Below, one piece after another: positions 46,330 to 57,247 of a stretch of 64,000 nt of DNA. The notes under the pieces are model-generated. The model ran no database searches. It had not been told where the DNA came from and saw only the letters and a list, made by a program, of their open reading frames with translations. The translations under genes and the position numbers were made by a program. This DNA is from Apiosordaria backusii (Eukaryota > Ascomycota > Sordariomycetes > Sordariales > Lasiosphaeriaceae): NCBI GenBank assembly GCA_030549205.1, contig JAUKTV010000027.1, positions 124,001 to 188,000 of the forward strand, written 5' to 3'. The number at the start of each line of letters is the position of its first letter. The first letter of the stretch is position 1.

Positions 46330-46971
46330 ATGCCCTCGTCCAGCCCACCATCCTCTCGATCATCAAAAAACCCCCCACCGCCAGCGAGTCTGCTCCCAAA
46401 GGCCCACTCCCGCCCCCTCCCGCCTTCATCACGACGCGCCCACTCTCCGCGTCCCCCCTCTGCAACCATCACGACGGCAGGAAGTTCATTGTTCAGACAA
46501 AAACCGGCCAAGCAAGCCTCCCGTGGACTCACAGCAACAATCACATCTCGCACTGATCAAGTGCTCACTCATGTCAATGAGCACGTAACGCAAATTCGCG
46601 AGGAACAGCAGACCGGCACTTCGCAATGGGTCGCAGGGGAGCTAGACCGGACTTCACACTGGGTGCAAGGTGAACTCGACAGGACAAATGAATGGGTCAG
46701 TCATCTGAGGGAAGAGCAACAGAAGGAGGCCAGTCTGTGGCTGGAGCAGGAGCTTGAAAAAGCTCCAAAGGTAGCGATGGAAAGCGCCAAGAACACATAT
46801 CTTGGGTGGCTTTCAGGAGAGGAAGGGCTCGTGACTGCGGCTCTGGCGTGGATTCCGGTTGCTTTTGTGGCGGGGGAGACGGTGAGGGTTGGTATTGAGG
46901 TTGGAAAAGTCGTGTACGACTTGGTCCAGGGAAATTCAAATGGGCAGAGGAGGAGAATTCAAGGGGCTTAG
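46330..46971 (+). CDS. Hypothetical protein with repeated amphipathic motif
   Basis: Single exon of 213 residues. After a Pro/Ser-rich, basic N-terminus of about 85 residues there are short repeats of the type WV-x-GELDRT-x-x-W followed by REEQQ, predicting amphipathic helices. A hydrophobic segment (GLVTAALAWIPVAFVAGETV) near residues 165-185 may associate with a membrane. I do not recognise the family. A mitochondrial location is possible from the N-terminal composition but is only a guess. Confidence 0.55.
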   Translation: MPSSSPPSSRSSKNPPPPASLLPKAHSRPLPPSSRRAHSPRPPSATITTAGSSLFRQKPAKQASRGLTATITSRTDQVLTHVNEHVTQIREEQQTGTSQWVAGELDRTSHWVQGELDRTNEWVSHLREEQQKEASLWLEQELEKAPKVAMESAKNTYLGWLSGEEGLVTAALAWIPVAFVAGETVRVGIEVGKVVYDLVQGNSNGQRRRIQGA

Positions 46972-47487
46972 GAATTGGGCATGACGGCAGACAGCATGGG
47001 AACGGCGTTATTTCGGGCATTTTCTGATCAATTTAGGATGTAGGTGTTTGATGATTTGGGAGCATGGTTCAGCGGCAGTACGCTTCATTGATTGTAAAGA
47101 AACAATAGAAAAGGACAATGAACAAGTTCATACACCACTATCGAGCAAGAGAGGATTTGCTAATTAAGGTACGGTATCCCAAAGTTCACTTCAGTAGGTG
47201 GTAAACAGTCATCTCAAAGCCCGCCATATAAAGCGCATCAAATGAAGTATATACTGCTTCCCCAGTGTACTGTCGTTCCTACAGTGGGGCTCGCTCTGTT
47301 AACACTCAGTCAGGTAGGTCAAAGCTTGCCTGCCCCCTGCTCTGGGCTCACCAGCATCACCAAATCGGGAATAGCGACTTTCTACCTGACTATCACGTTT
47401 CGGGAACACTCAATTTCAACATTTTTTCAACATCACTTCACCTCCCATACAGAACTTCACTTTGACATCATCCTTGGAGATCACAAC

Positions 47488-48909
47488 ATGTCTGGTCTGC
47501 GGATCAATTGGCCATTCTCCAAGAAGACACCCGAGATTTCCCATCTTCCAGATCACGAACCTCAACCACCATATCTCACATCGCCATCCCGCTCGGCGAC
47601 TGCCAACAGCCCTTTCTTCCAGCAGCTCCCGCCGGAGATCCGCGAGCTTATCTTGATAGAGACATTTGCCAAGAAGGCCATTCATCTTCACGCCGAACTA
47701 GAATACGCTGAAGAGCGCTTCCGCCTACCATCCCCGCCCCCTCAAAGGTCAAGATCAAAGTTCAACTGTTTCCGTTCCAACTCCTTGGCGGAAGATGCAG
47801 TCAGCGAGAGCAAAGACGAGGCCTACTGGAAAACCTCAATTTATCATCAGCAAATCCAGCTGCCGATAAACACGCCTCCTGAAAAGTTTGCCGTAGACCC
47901 GAACTTCCACCCATATCACAATATCCGTCCAAAAGAACGATGGAGAATCGTCCCCAACTCTGAGAACAGCGGGATGCCATCAGCGGGAATCCTGATGACG
48001 ACTCAGGGCTCAAACCAGTCTCGCCCCACAAGGTGGAAATTCTCATCCTCCATATGCCACCGACTAGCCCAAGTGTCACACCAGCCCCAATACGCCGACC
48101 AGTCCACCTTCTCCGGCCGCGTCTCCCCCTGGGACGACGAGTGTCTCTTTTCCGCATTCTACCCCGCCTGTGTGCACGCCGGCACAAATCATCCGCGGAA
48201 TTGCTGCATCGGGATCATGGGGTTCCTACTATCATGCAAACAGGCCTATCTGGAGTCATCACATGTGTTGTATGAACAAAATTTATTTCATATTTCGGGT
48301 GATTTGATGTTTAGACGGCTGCCTTATATTCTCCCGCGGCAGAGGCTGGAGAGTATCACGACCGTTGAACTGGTGTGGGATTTGTATCCCAAGGATTATG
48401 TGTACTGCAAAAGCCACAACCGGATGCATCGAGTGGTGACGTTTGAGCGGAAGCTGGAGGGACTGGAGGTCATGATGGGGGAGCTTGCTCGACGAATGCC
48501 CGGGCTGAGGAATATGTGGCTGTCGTTGCAGAGCAGTATAATTGACACGGACTTGCGCGCTGAAAAGAAGGACAGGGTGGATGCTATCGAGAAAGTGTTG
48601 ACGGTGATTGATGAGGGGACCTTAAAGATGCCCAAGTTGAAAGATGTAAGGGTTGCGTTGCCGGACAGCTGCTTTGGTCCATGCGGGGCATCGTCTGGAT
48701 TTCCAGAGATGCCAGAGAGGTGCATCTCACATGGGACAAGGTATGTAGGGAGGTGGTGGCGGGATCTATCAGGACGGGATGTAGAGTGGAAGGAGGAGAC
48801 GCGGACAGCAGCAGACAACATGTCATGGGAGGCTTTGGGGAAGGGATACTGGATCCTGGGCGGGAAGTGCGACTTGCCACCGCCAATGAGCTTTAATTGT
48901 GGTAATTGA
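47488..48909 (+). CDS. DUF7730-like fungal protein
   Basis: Single exon, 473 residues from the ATG at 47488 (MSGLRINW). The frame is open upstream to an ATG at 47242, but that extension does not resemble the family and is better taken as 5' leader. FFQQLPPEIRELIL is an F-box/2EXR-like opening typical of DUF7730 proteins, followed by a His-containing AIHLHAELE, and later by GFLLSCKQAYLESSHVLYEQNLFHI, which is the diagnostic core of the domain. The function of these proteins, numerous in filamentous fungi, is unknown. The reading frame is undamaged. Confidence 0.75.
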   Translation: MSGLRINWPFSKKTPEISHLPDHEPQPPYLTSPSRSATANSPFFQQLPPEIRELILIETFAKKAIHLHAELEYAEERFRLPSPPPQRSRSKFNCFRSNSLAEDAVSESKDEAYWKTSIYHQQIQLPINTPPEKFAVDPNFHPYHNIRPKERWRIVPNSENSGMPSAGILMTTQGSNQSRPTRWKFSSSICHRLAQVSHQPQYADQSTFSGRVSPWDDECLFSAFYPACVHAGTNHPRNCCIGIMGFLLSCKQAYLESSHVLYEQNLFHISGDLMFRRLPYILPRQRLESITTVELVWDLYPKDYVYCKSHNRMHRVVTFERKLEGLEVMMGELARRMPGLRNMWLSLQSSIIDTDLRAEKKDRVDAIEKVLTVIDEGTLKMPKLKDVRVALPDSCFGPCGASSGFPEMPERCISHGTRYVGRWWRDLSGRDVEWKEETRTAADNMSWEALGKGYWILGGKCDLPPPMSFNCGN

Positions 48910-49203
48910 GAAAGCGTTCCAGCATCATCGCTTTGGTCTTTTACTCCATTTCACATTGCCAAATATGTCAACAATAAGACTTTTCGGCGCTGCTTAGCTC
49001 AACCTTCAATCCAGACACCTGACCAACCTTTCCCACGTAAACACCAACGTCCCGTCTCCCCTATATGGCCATTTCCATCACCGTAGGCATATCGAAGGCT
49101 TTCAAGCTACTGGCATCTCTATACAGCTTCATCTCAGTGAGCCGACGTCGTACGACCCTACCATGTGCAGTCGATCCGGCCGCTAACTTCAACAAATCAT
49201 CAT

Positions 49204-49314
49204 GGTGAGATGGCCGAGCGGTCTAAGGCGCCACGTTAAGGATTCTCCTTAATCAACATCTTGTACAAGATTCCGTGGTCCGAAAGGGCGTGGGTTCGAA
49301 TCCCACTCTCATCA
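49204..49314 (+). tRNA. tRNA-Leu(AAG) with intron
   Basis: The acceptor stem pairs GGTGAGA (from 49204) with TCTCATC, discriminator A at 49314. The D-arm reads TGGCCGAGCGGTCTAAGGC, typical of type-II tRNA-Leu. The anticodon stem CCACG pairs with CGTGG around TT-AAG-G, and an intron of about 31 nt follows position 37. A long variable arm (TCCGAAAGGGC) and the T-arm GTGGG-TTCGAAT-CCCAC complete a class II tRNA. The anticodon AAG reads CTT/CTC Leu codons. Confidence 0.9.
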
Positions 49315-49699
49315 ACTTACTTTTGCCATTTTGGCAGCAGTAAGTCAGTCTGCTCCACAAGACTCCACTGCAAGGCGGGGTACTTCTTTTATACCAACCG
49401 TGAATTCCTGCCATCAGTGTCACCTTGATGTCGAAAAAGAATATGTTCGTTGTTGAGTGTTTTCAATCCTAGCATAGAGGTTCTCTTTCTGACTACAAAG
49501 CCTTAGAAACCGCCCGCAACCTTTTCTTGGTACTCTGCAAGGTTCGGGAGGTTCTAACGAGCATGTTTGCCTGACTTAGAACTGTAAGAAGAAATCACCT
49601 TAGGTTGCGATTAGGAAGTCAACGGGCTTCCTAAGAAGCGTCCCTAACCTGCTATATCCCCAAGCCATGGGGTTCCTATCCATCTCATTCCCCTAGTCC

Positions 49700-51115
49700 T
49701 CACGCCCTCCTAAGCTTTATTCTAACCAGTGGTAACACCACATAAGCAATCACACTCCTGAGAAAGGAAACCCACGTCCCCTGCCCAAACTCCCCCAGCA
49801 CTCTACTAGCCAGCCACATCCTCTTCCCATCCCCGTCACCTTCATGCTCCACTCCTGCAGGCTCTTCCCCCCCTTTCCACACCTTTACCAAGCCCAAGCA
49901 GTGCCCAGCTGCTTGTTCCGTCGCGACGGCAAAGTGAGGGCGGAACTTATGCCACCAGCGCGACCCCCACGAGGAAGACTTTGCCGTTGTGGAAACTTGC
50001 GGTGTTGGGGCAGACGGTGTCGTTGACTTTGGTGAGTAATACTAGGGTGATGTCACAGGTGGAGATGAGTTCTGCGAATGGTTCCGCCATGAGGTTGAGC
50101 ATGATTGGGGTCTTTTGCTGGTTCCAGATTTGGGGCTGGATGAGGCCGGTGGGGACTGGATGGTGTTTTGGTGGTGTTTTCTGGTTGTGTCGGTTAGGAC
50201 TTCTGACATCAATGGTGGGTGAGTCTGAGGGGAGGGGGAGGCACCAGACGAAGTTGATTAATCGCTGGCGTGGGGAAGCATGGCTGCTATCATTGTCGTC
50301 GGTGACAACGCCATCGGAGGGGATCGTGTACGTGATGATGGAGCTTCGCGGGAGGATGTTGGCGCATGTGCGGTTGGAGAAGTACTGGCGCGTTGACGCT
50401 GAGACGGAGGTCTCTGGGACTGTGCCGCGCCAGGCTATGTAGCCTGAGTACTCATTCTTCGGTGAGCATGTGGGTGTTTTGCTTGGGAGTACGAGCTCTC
50501 TGATGATGGAGTTGATACCGTCTGCCCCGATGAGGAGATCCGCTGTGAGGGAGGGTTCTTTCCCGGTTGTGGCGTCGATGAACATGAAGTGGACTGTGAC
50601 GGTGGAGTCTCTATCGTGGTGTTCGAGAGAGGTGACACGTTGGCCGGAACGGTAAGGTACTCAGCATTTCCATCATCTCCTGTGGAGGAGGTGGGTTCGG
50701 GATAGTGCTCGATGCAAAGCCATCGAAATTGGCTCGTAGAATCCGGTACAGCAGTACCCAGCTCGTCAGATGTCGGACGACGTTGATCTCTTTGAAGTTT
50801 TCCCGCTTTCGAAAGGCAAGACGGGTCTTGACGGCCGGGGCGTAGTATCCCTCCACGCCGGCGACGTCGCAGTACTCCCGGAGGAGCTCTTCGACTTGGG
50901 GTCCGAAACCAATACCTGCGTTGTGGCTGCTACGTGTCGCCGCTGGCTCTTGTTCTAGGATGGTGACGTTGGTTTCATGGCGTTTGAGGACGAGCCCGTG
51001 CATGAAACCGGCGAGTGAGCGGCCCACCTACGCGTCGACGTGATTAGTTGACCTGGGTTTCCATGGCGTTACTTGTTTGACTTACTATCACGGCCGAAGG
51101 TGGAAAGTTTGCCAT
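49700..51115 (-). pseudogene. FAD-dependent monooxygenase (salicylate-hydroxylase-like), decayed
   Basis: Exon 1 (51115-51086, MANFPPSAVI) and exon 2 from 51027 join into VIVGRSLAGFMHG, the dinucleotide-binding motif of this group, followed by ILEQEP and NVVRHLTSWVLLYRILRANFDG. Between 50640 and 50690 the expected continuation (GDDGNAEYLT, then RVTSLEH) lies in successive different frames. Past ADLLIGADGINS and GYIAWRGTVPE, the GD motif that contacts the FAD ribose reads VFLVGVALVA, with Val for the conserved Asp, and a TAA follows; FRPHFAVATEQAAGHC resumes after four extra bases near 49948 and ends at 49700. Several indels plus loss of the key Asp argue for a pseudogene rather than sequencing error alone. 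Confidence 0.7.
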
Positions 51116-51754
51116 TGTTGAGAAGTTACAAGTACTTGCGGTATTGTGCGCATTGATTCGAGATGCGGTGCATAGGTAGAGAAATGACAGTGAGAGTTAT
51201 AGCTGTTTCCTCTTGTGACTTGACCGAGCAGAGTCCCGTGCCCAGGGTTGCATCAGTGAGGCTAGGAAGAGATGATAGGGTGGTTGCAAGCAATTCCAAG
51301 ATACTGCATAATGCAAGAAGATGGCAGCTGGGACAGTGTTTAGGCACGTTGTTGTGAGCATCGGGACCCAGCTGACATGTTGGTCCAAATTGGCGGTTGG
51401 TTGGTGGTGATCAAACTGGAACCCTGCTTAGAGGTTCCCGTTTACTACCTGGGTACTATTACGCCCTGCCGAGGGCTCTGCGAAAGATGGCATCGTGGCG
51501 AGGTACCTCCATTGAAGTCGAGATGAAATATTTAATGGCGGCCGTAGGAGAGCTCGTGTCAGGCATGATATGGCCTTTACCCCATAGCTTCATAATAGGG
51601 GCACCAGGGGCAAAAGGGATGAGAAGGCGGGAGAGAAGGGCCTATCAGGTACCGGGTAGTCATATTAAGGATTATTTGACAAGCTAAAAGTATTAATGCC
51701 AAGCTCTACATTCACTCCACACCGTCCAGATCATCAATGGAAAAAACGCAGCTT

Positions 51755-52952
51755 TTAAACGACCAGAGCCATGGCCAACACAGTGCCGGCCAAAGCTGCC
51801 CAGCAGACAAACTGGGAGCTTGCACCTGCAGTTGCAATAGGAGAAGTGGCAACCGTCGTCGAGGTCGAAGTACCACTCGGTAAAGTTGTCGTTGACGGCC
51901 CTAATAACTATTCAACTTGTTAGCATACGTGTCTTCTCAAAGAGATACATGAAGGGTCGACTCACTCGATCGATTGTATGCACAACACCATTCTTGATAA
52001 TCGCATCCCCGTGCACAATTCGAGCTCCATTGACATAGTATCCTCCGTCCCGCAAGGCAACAGACACCGCATCTCCTGCCAAGGTGCGGTAGACATCCCC
52101 GTTTCGAAGCAAGGGGGTATACGCCGTGACGTCAACCAAGACATGTCTCCTCAACACTTGGGCAAGTTCGGTGTCTGACAGAGAGCCAGCACTGGCAAGT
52201 GCAGCGTCCGATGGGACAAGAACAGTGATTTTGGTCTTGTTGTCCAACTCTGTGAGAAGACCGGCGCGTTGAGCGGCGTCGATGAAGGTGCTGACTCCGA
52301 GGGAGGGGACGCGGACAGTTTCAGAGAGTAAAGTTGGGACTGTGATAATACTGTAGCAGGTGGTTCATGATGTTAGCTCTTGTTTAGGTGAGATGTAAAA
52401 GATCTGAAAGACAGAAAGGAATTCAACCTACCCATCCACCGGCCGAATCACCCCACCACTAAAAGGGATATCACTCCCCACCACGCTAACATTCCTCCCC
52501 AGACCTCCATGCACCACAGGCCAGATCTGGTCAGGAGGGCACCTCTCCACAATACTCTGAGCGCGCCCAGGACCGAGGTTGACAAGCGTAGGGTCATCCA
52601 AAAACGTTACGCGAGCGGAGCCGGGTGAGATGGGGAGCTGTCGCTTCTTTTGCTTTTGGCTGTGGCTGTTTGTTGCGCCGCATTCGCACTCTTCGATGGT
52701 GGGCCGCTCTTCTTCCTCTTCTTGACGCTTTGTGTTGCTGGAGTTGGAAGTTGGAAGGTTCGCTCCGCGGATGGCTTCATCGGTCGGAGCGTAGATGATG
52801 AGGCCTGGGCCGGCGGCGTTGGCAATGGAGGGTATGTTGGTGATGCGCTGGGCGTAGAGGGAGAAGTTGTTGGCGCTGAGGGCTTGTAGGAGGGTCTGGC
52901 CCAGAGCTGGGGAGATGGCCAAGGGAACAAAGAGAATGGTAGAAGGCAACAT
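51755..52952 (-). CDS. GPI-anchored fasciclin (FAS1) domain protein
   Basis: Three exons (52952-52432, 52350-51966, 51907-51755) join in frame to 352 residues. The acceptor of exon 3 is the AATAG at 51908, since the next TAG puts the tail out of frame. A signal peptide (MLPSTILFVPLAISPALG) precedes a first, degenerate FAS1-like half with an acidic insert (KRQEEEEERP), and a second FAS1 domain with ITVLVPSDAAL, LRRHVLVD and the H2-type motif IIKNGVVHTIDR. A Ser/Thr-rich stalk and hydrophobic tail (WAALAGTVLAMALVV) suit a GPI anchor. Such proteins sit in the fungal cell wall or plasma membrane and are linked to adhesion. Confidence 0.88.
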
Positions 52953-54189
52953 TTTTGTGGTGGGAGGAATAACGATAGTTGGGGGAATAGATGGTATGGT
53001 GTTGGATGGCTGTGTTCCGAGGTGAAGGTACCTTGGAGAGGTATGGCGCGAGGGTCAAGGTGAGCTTACAGACTTGAATATCTTGTGTACTTATAACATA
53101 TAGGTATACTTCTACATACAGTCATCTTGTTCCTCATTTAGATATGGCACTTTGAGGCCAAACACGAGATTCGTGAAGTACACTTCCATATTCGTAAGGT
53201 TGCAGTGTGTAGGTCCCATTCGGGGACTTGTGCTCTGCTCTCGTCCTATCAGTTAAACCGCCAACCCCGAAATATGTCAACCCAATCCCCGATCGACTTA
53301 TCAGCGTTGACAGCTCTGCGGGGCTTGAACTCCGCATGCACATTGCATTTTGTGGCTTCAGCCTCGTCAAGCATCAGTGGTCCAGCTGGATGTCAGACCG
53401 CTCGGCATTGATCTGGCTTGCGCTGATTTGTCCGGTCTGTGCTGATCTGTCCGGGTTGTTTCCCGCCCGCATGTCCCTTGTCAGGACTGGACCACATGAG
53501 TTCCAATGTTACGGTCTGGCCCGCCTGCCATCAGGAGCCGCGACAGGCGGGTGTATCTTCCCGCAATGTGAAGTCAAAACTTTGCATGAGGAGGATTGTG
53601 TGACAAATTGGAACTTGGATCCAGTTAAATCGCTTGGAGTCCTGGGCACCTAACTCGTCGCCACCGTGACTGGGGGTCCAACTCACTACGATGAGAAGAT
53701 GACAAGTCAGTAATGGTCATGAAATGTGTAGGTATGACAACATTCAATATTTTTGAGCTTCTTTCCAATCAGTGAACATTCAGCTGAGTATGAGTTGGTC
53801 GATCATTACCGCATTTGACCGAATGGAAGGTCTGTCAGTGCCCGACTGTAAAGCAGACCCCGAAAATGGAGCAGCAGACAAATCCCGTGCTGCCGTTCTC
53901 TTGAAATACAGATGCCTGGTTGGTCAGAAGCCTTGTCCCTCAAATTCAGTAGGGATTTGAGGTGCTCAGGCTCCTAACTGGGATGCCATAGGAACATGAC
54001 ATGGAGGTTAGTCCCTCTTTATGCTCGCAGCTGTCCACTTCCGAGGTGTGGAGGACCTTATCAATCCAGGCCACACCTTTATTTACCCAGGGAAGAGACC
54101 CAGGACATGCGCAGAACCCTCGCTTGAGGACTGGACTTCCACATTGTTCATCGGACTAATCTCACCAGCGTCTGAGAAACTCCTCCATC
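52953..54189. other. Intergenic, no supported gene
   Basis: A plus-strand frame of 141 codons at 53228-53653 has no domain, signal or splice support. The segment serves as promoter region for the genes on both sides. Confidence 0.5.
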
Positions 54190-56040
54190 ATGGCAGAATC
54201 TGCTTCGGGTTCTATCCCTTACGCTTTTCCTGATAAAAATTCGTACCATCTACTTGTCCCTTTCTACGCCCCCAGCAATGAGCGTGGCTCTGTCTGGGCG
54301 GTGGCCATGGATGATAGGAGTGGAACCATCTTCGCGTCGGCTTTGACCACCATGTTTACGCTCATCTTCGGTTACATCTGGATTCTCATCGTTACCATCG
54401 TTGTATGGTTTGAGGGCGACAAAAGACTCCGACGCTATGTCGCACTCTTGACCCTTTGGAACATCGACAAACCGTGGAATGCCTGCAAAGAAATGGCCCA
54501 ATACGCCTGGGCTTGTTTCTGGGGTGACTCCAGCAAGAAGCCTAATAGGGGCAGAGATTGGCGTGAGCTTTTCTATGGGCTCACTGTTGCAGCTCTTGCT
54601 TTGCTTGTCACGCTTTCAAGTTTGGCCGTCAGTATTTATGTTCCCTCTCTCATGCAGCTCGACAACATGGCCCCAGCCAACGCGGACGTGCTGTACTATC
54701 CCGATGCTGCTCGAGATGCGGAGCAAATCATCAACCAGTTCGGCGTCAAAGTCCCCCCAGTCATGCGTGCACTGGGCAGCGCTACTATCGCAAGAGACCA
54801 AATTCTCAAAAAGGTCACCATCACGTCATCTCCATCATCCCCCCCGGACAGCAGTCAGACACTCAACCCCAGCTTTCAAATGGGATGGAACTATTCGCTG
54901 ACAGGGGCCGACTTCGGCTTCCAACACGCCCCGGGTTTGGGTCTCACCATCGTTGGGTCCTGCACAACCGAGTATGGCTGGTTATCCCCTGAGGACAGCT
55001 TCCCTGGAATCAACGAAACCTACCGTCTCTGGGGCGGAGAAGTCAACGTCACCGTCTTCTCCGACCGATCCGCCATCACCCTGACCCCAGTCGGAACCTT
55101 CACTGGCCACCCCAGCAACGGCAACCGAGCCAACACCGACGGCAATCTCACATTCGCCGTCACCATCGGCTCCGTCCATCGCGCTTCTCTCAACCCCGGC
55201 AACGACCCCTGGTATCTCACCCAACCCCGCCCAGAACCCAACTCTACCTTCCCCCCCGCCGAGCACAACGCCTCCTACTGGATCCAACCCTCCCGCCCCG
55301 TCCTCTCCTGCTGGGAACAACGCCTCTGGTCCTACAAAGGCAACACCACCGTCCGATCCAACGGAACAGCCACCCTCACCCGCCCCGACCTCTCCCCCCC
55401 CCTCGTCCGAGTCCTCCGCACAGCCCTAGCCAATCCAATGCTATTAACAGTCGGCATCCACTCCGGCGACTCCTCCCTATTATGCCGCACAACCTCCTCC
55501 CGGGGCGTAATCGACGCGAGCAAATGCTCCATCTACTCTGACATGGAGCGTCTCATCCTCGCCTCCTACGTCTCAACGGTAAACATCTTTACCGACACCA
55601 CCCTCTTCCCCCCTTCCTCTAGCACCACTTACCCTAACACCTTCCGCTTCAACACTACCACCAACTCCCACGAGCCAGGAACCGCCGACTTCGTCGTCCG
55701 CTCCCCGGACGTGAGGACCTTCTCCATGGTGGGCATCATCATTGTCTCCGTTGCGCTCGCCACCCTCTTCTTGCTGCGCTTCGTCGCAGCCAGGCTGCTA
55801 GAGGGCGGGTGTCTGGGGCATCACAACGTCTGGAGGAGGATGCAAGTCCTGAGCGCGCCGCAGTTGTTTAGGAATTTGTTTGAGGGCACCCATGAGCCGA
55901 GGACACATGAGGACTTTTGGCCGTGTGATCGGGTTTATCCCGTTGGGAGGGATGACAGGGAGTTCAAGTTGGTGGAGTGCGGGGCTGTGAGGAAGGAGTG
56001 TGTTGGGCATGTGGACAAGCCGCATTTGAAGGGTTCATAG
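54190..56040 (+). CDS. Large fungal membrane protein with glycosylated ectodomain
   Basis: Single exon, 616 residues. A first membrane helix (LTTMFTLIFGYIWILIVTIVVW, about 52-73) and a second (LFYGLTVAALALLVTLSSLAV, about 126-146) precede a large domain with many N-x-S/T sites (for example NYS, NVT, NLT, NAS, NTT) and several Cys, which should face outside. A third helix (MVGIIIVSVALATLFLLRFVAA, about 514-535) leads to a Cys-containing cytoplasmic tail. This architecture is common among uncharacterised proteins of filamentous ascomycetes. I know no function for it. GC content at third positions is high and the frame is clean. Confidence 0.75.
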   Translation: MAESASGSIPYAFPDKNSYHLLVPFYAPSNERGSVWAVAMDDRSGTIFASALTTMFTLIFGYIWILIVTIVVWFEGDKRLRRYVALLTLWNIDKPWNACKEMAQYAWACFWGDSSKKPNRGRDWRELFYGLTVAALALLVTLSSLAVSIYVPSLMQLDNMAPANADVLYYPDAARDAEQIINQFGVKVPPVMRALGSATIARDQILKKVTITSSPSSPPDSSQTLNPSFQMGWNYSLTGADFGFQHAPGLGLTIVGSCTTEYGWLSPEDSFPGINETYRLWGGEVNVTVFSDRSAITLTPVGTFTGHPSNGNRANTDGNLTFAVTIGSVHRASLNPGNDPWYLTQPRPEPNSTFPPAEHNASYWIQPSRPVLSCWEQRLWSYKGNTTVRSNGTATLTRPDLSPPLVRVLRTALANPMLLTVGIHSGDSSLLCRTTSSRGVIDASKCSIYSDMERLILASYVSTVNIFTDTTLFPPSSSTTYPNTFRFNTTTNSHEPGTADFVVRSPDVRTFSMVGIIIVSVALATLFLLRFVAARLLEGGCLGHHNVWRRMQVLSAPQLFRNLFEGTHEPRTHEDFWPCDRVYPVGRDDREFKLVECGAVRKECVGHVDKPHLKGS

Positions 56041-56451
56041 AAGGCATAAGGGGGGGAGGGGGTTGTGGCGGGGGGGGAGTGAGGTTTAATCAGGATGAAA
56101 AGTGGTCGAGATGAAGCAATCCGCCTTATGGTTGCAATTTGGCGGTAGACCTGTGTTATCTTAACATGTTCTGCTTTCGATTCCCAACGGTATCGGTCCT
56201 CGGTTTTGAGCTTTTCATCTCTTCTATCTCGGTATTTGCGGTTCATCGTTGGGGATTCGTGGAGACGGGAGATTAGAGCTTAATTCAGGAAACTTGGCTA
56301 TACAGAATATTCACAACTGCACAAATTGCACAAATCACGTCTGCTGCAAGCCTTGTCTGCCCAGTCCTTACCTGCGTTGCAAGCGCCAGGCCTGGAAGTC
56401 GAGCTCACTCTTATGGCAGGAGAACTCCTGCCTCCCCCGTAACCGACCACT
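56041..56451. other. Convergent 3' spacer
   Basis: Interval between the stop codons of two convergent genes. No gene or repeat of note. Confidence 0.6.
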
Positions 56452-57247
56452 CTAGCCATTCAGGAGCTGAATCACCTTTTTCCAACGCTCTTTTTCCTGT
56501 TCGAGTTCAGCCTGCAGGAGTTCCTTGATCTTCAATTCGGCATCGAGCTTCGCCGCCGCGCTGTTTAGTTCGGGGCTGTGCCGGATCTCCCCCTCTTTCA
56601 GCTCGGCCTGCAGGTTCTCTTTACTTTTTCTCTCCGTCGCCGTCCTGGTTACCTCCTCCTGAAGCTCATCTTGCAGCCGCGCACAGACCTTTCGTTCCTC
56701 GGTGAAACGGGCGGTTTCCCAATCCAGATCCCTCTGGAGCTGTACACGGCTGTGAAGCGCCTCGTCGGCAACCTTACGCTCCCTCGCAATGTCGCCAGCG
56801 AAGCGGCTGCGCGCGTCCTCGAGCGCTTCCTCGAGCGTCCTGTTAACCTCCTGCAGGGGTTCGAATTTCGCCCTGGTCTCGGAGAACCCACTTGACACGC
56901 TTAGCAATGCTCATGGATGCCAAAGCTTTCTCGTTATCAGCCCCGGTGGCAGGAGTGAGGCTGCTGATTATCTCCTCAAGTTCCCTGAAGATCGCCTCAG
57001 CACGATCAGTGATCCAAGACGCCGTATTAACGGCCTCACTGCTAAACTGGGCCGTCGAAGGCGTCTCGAGCGTCGCCGAAATCTGCCCTAGCACTGCAGC
57101 AAACATCGAGATCTCCTGCCCGATGGTGGCGACATCGCAGCGGGCAGAGCCGACCTGTGATGTCAGGTCAAAAAGCTGCACCGAAAGTTTGGCGCCCACC
57201 GCGGCGATTTCGGTAATGCTGGCAATGAGACTGACAGGTTGGGCCAT
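56452..57247 (-). CDS. Protein with NLR-type fungal N-terminal helical domain and coiled coil (frame broken)
   Basis: The N-terminus from 57247 (MAQPVSLIASITEIAAVGAKL) followed by LFDLTSQV and IGQEISMFAAVLGQISATLE resembles the helical N-terminal domain that precedes NACHT/STAND ATPases or stands alone in many fungal proteins (PigL_N-like). KRVKWV closes that domain as in relatives. The frame then ends early, but the neighbouring frame carries on with AKFEPLQEVNRTLEEALEDA and a long Glu/Lys/Leu-rich coiled coil to a stop at 56452; removing one base near 56887 (TGGGTT) joins the two. No ATPase domain is present. Whole length about 265 residues. It is either a short NLR-related protein with a sequence error, or a truncated gene. 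Confidence 0.5.

Noticed and set aside
47242..47487. Upstream in-frame extension of the DUF7730 gene from an ATG at 47242
   Set aside because: The extra 82 residues do not resemble the family and lie in a normal leader length; the ATG at 47488 is directly before the family-like sequence.
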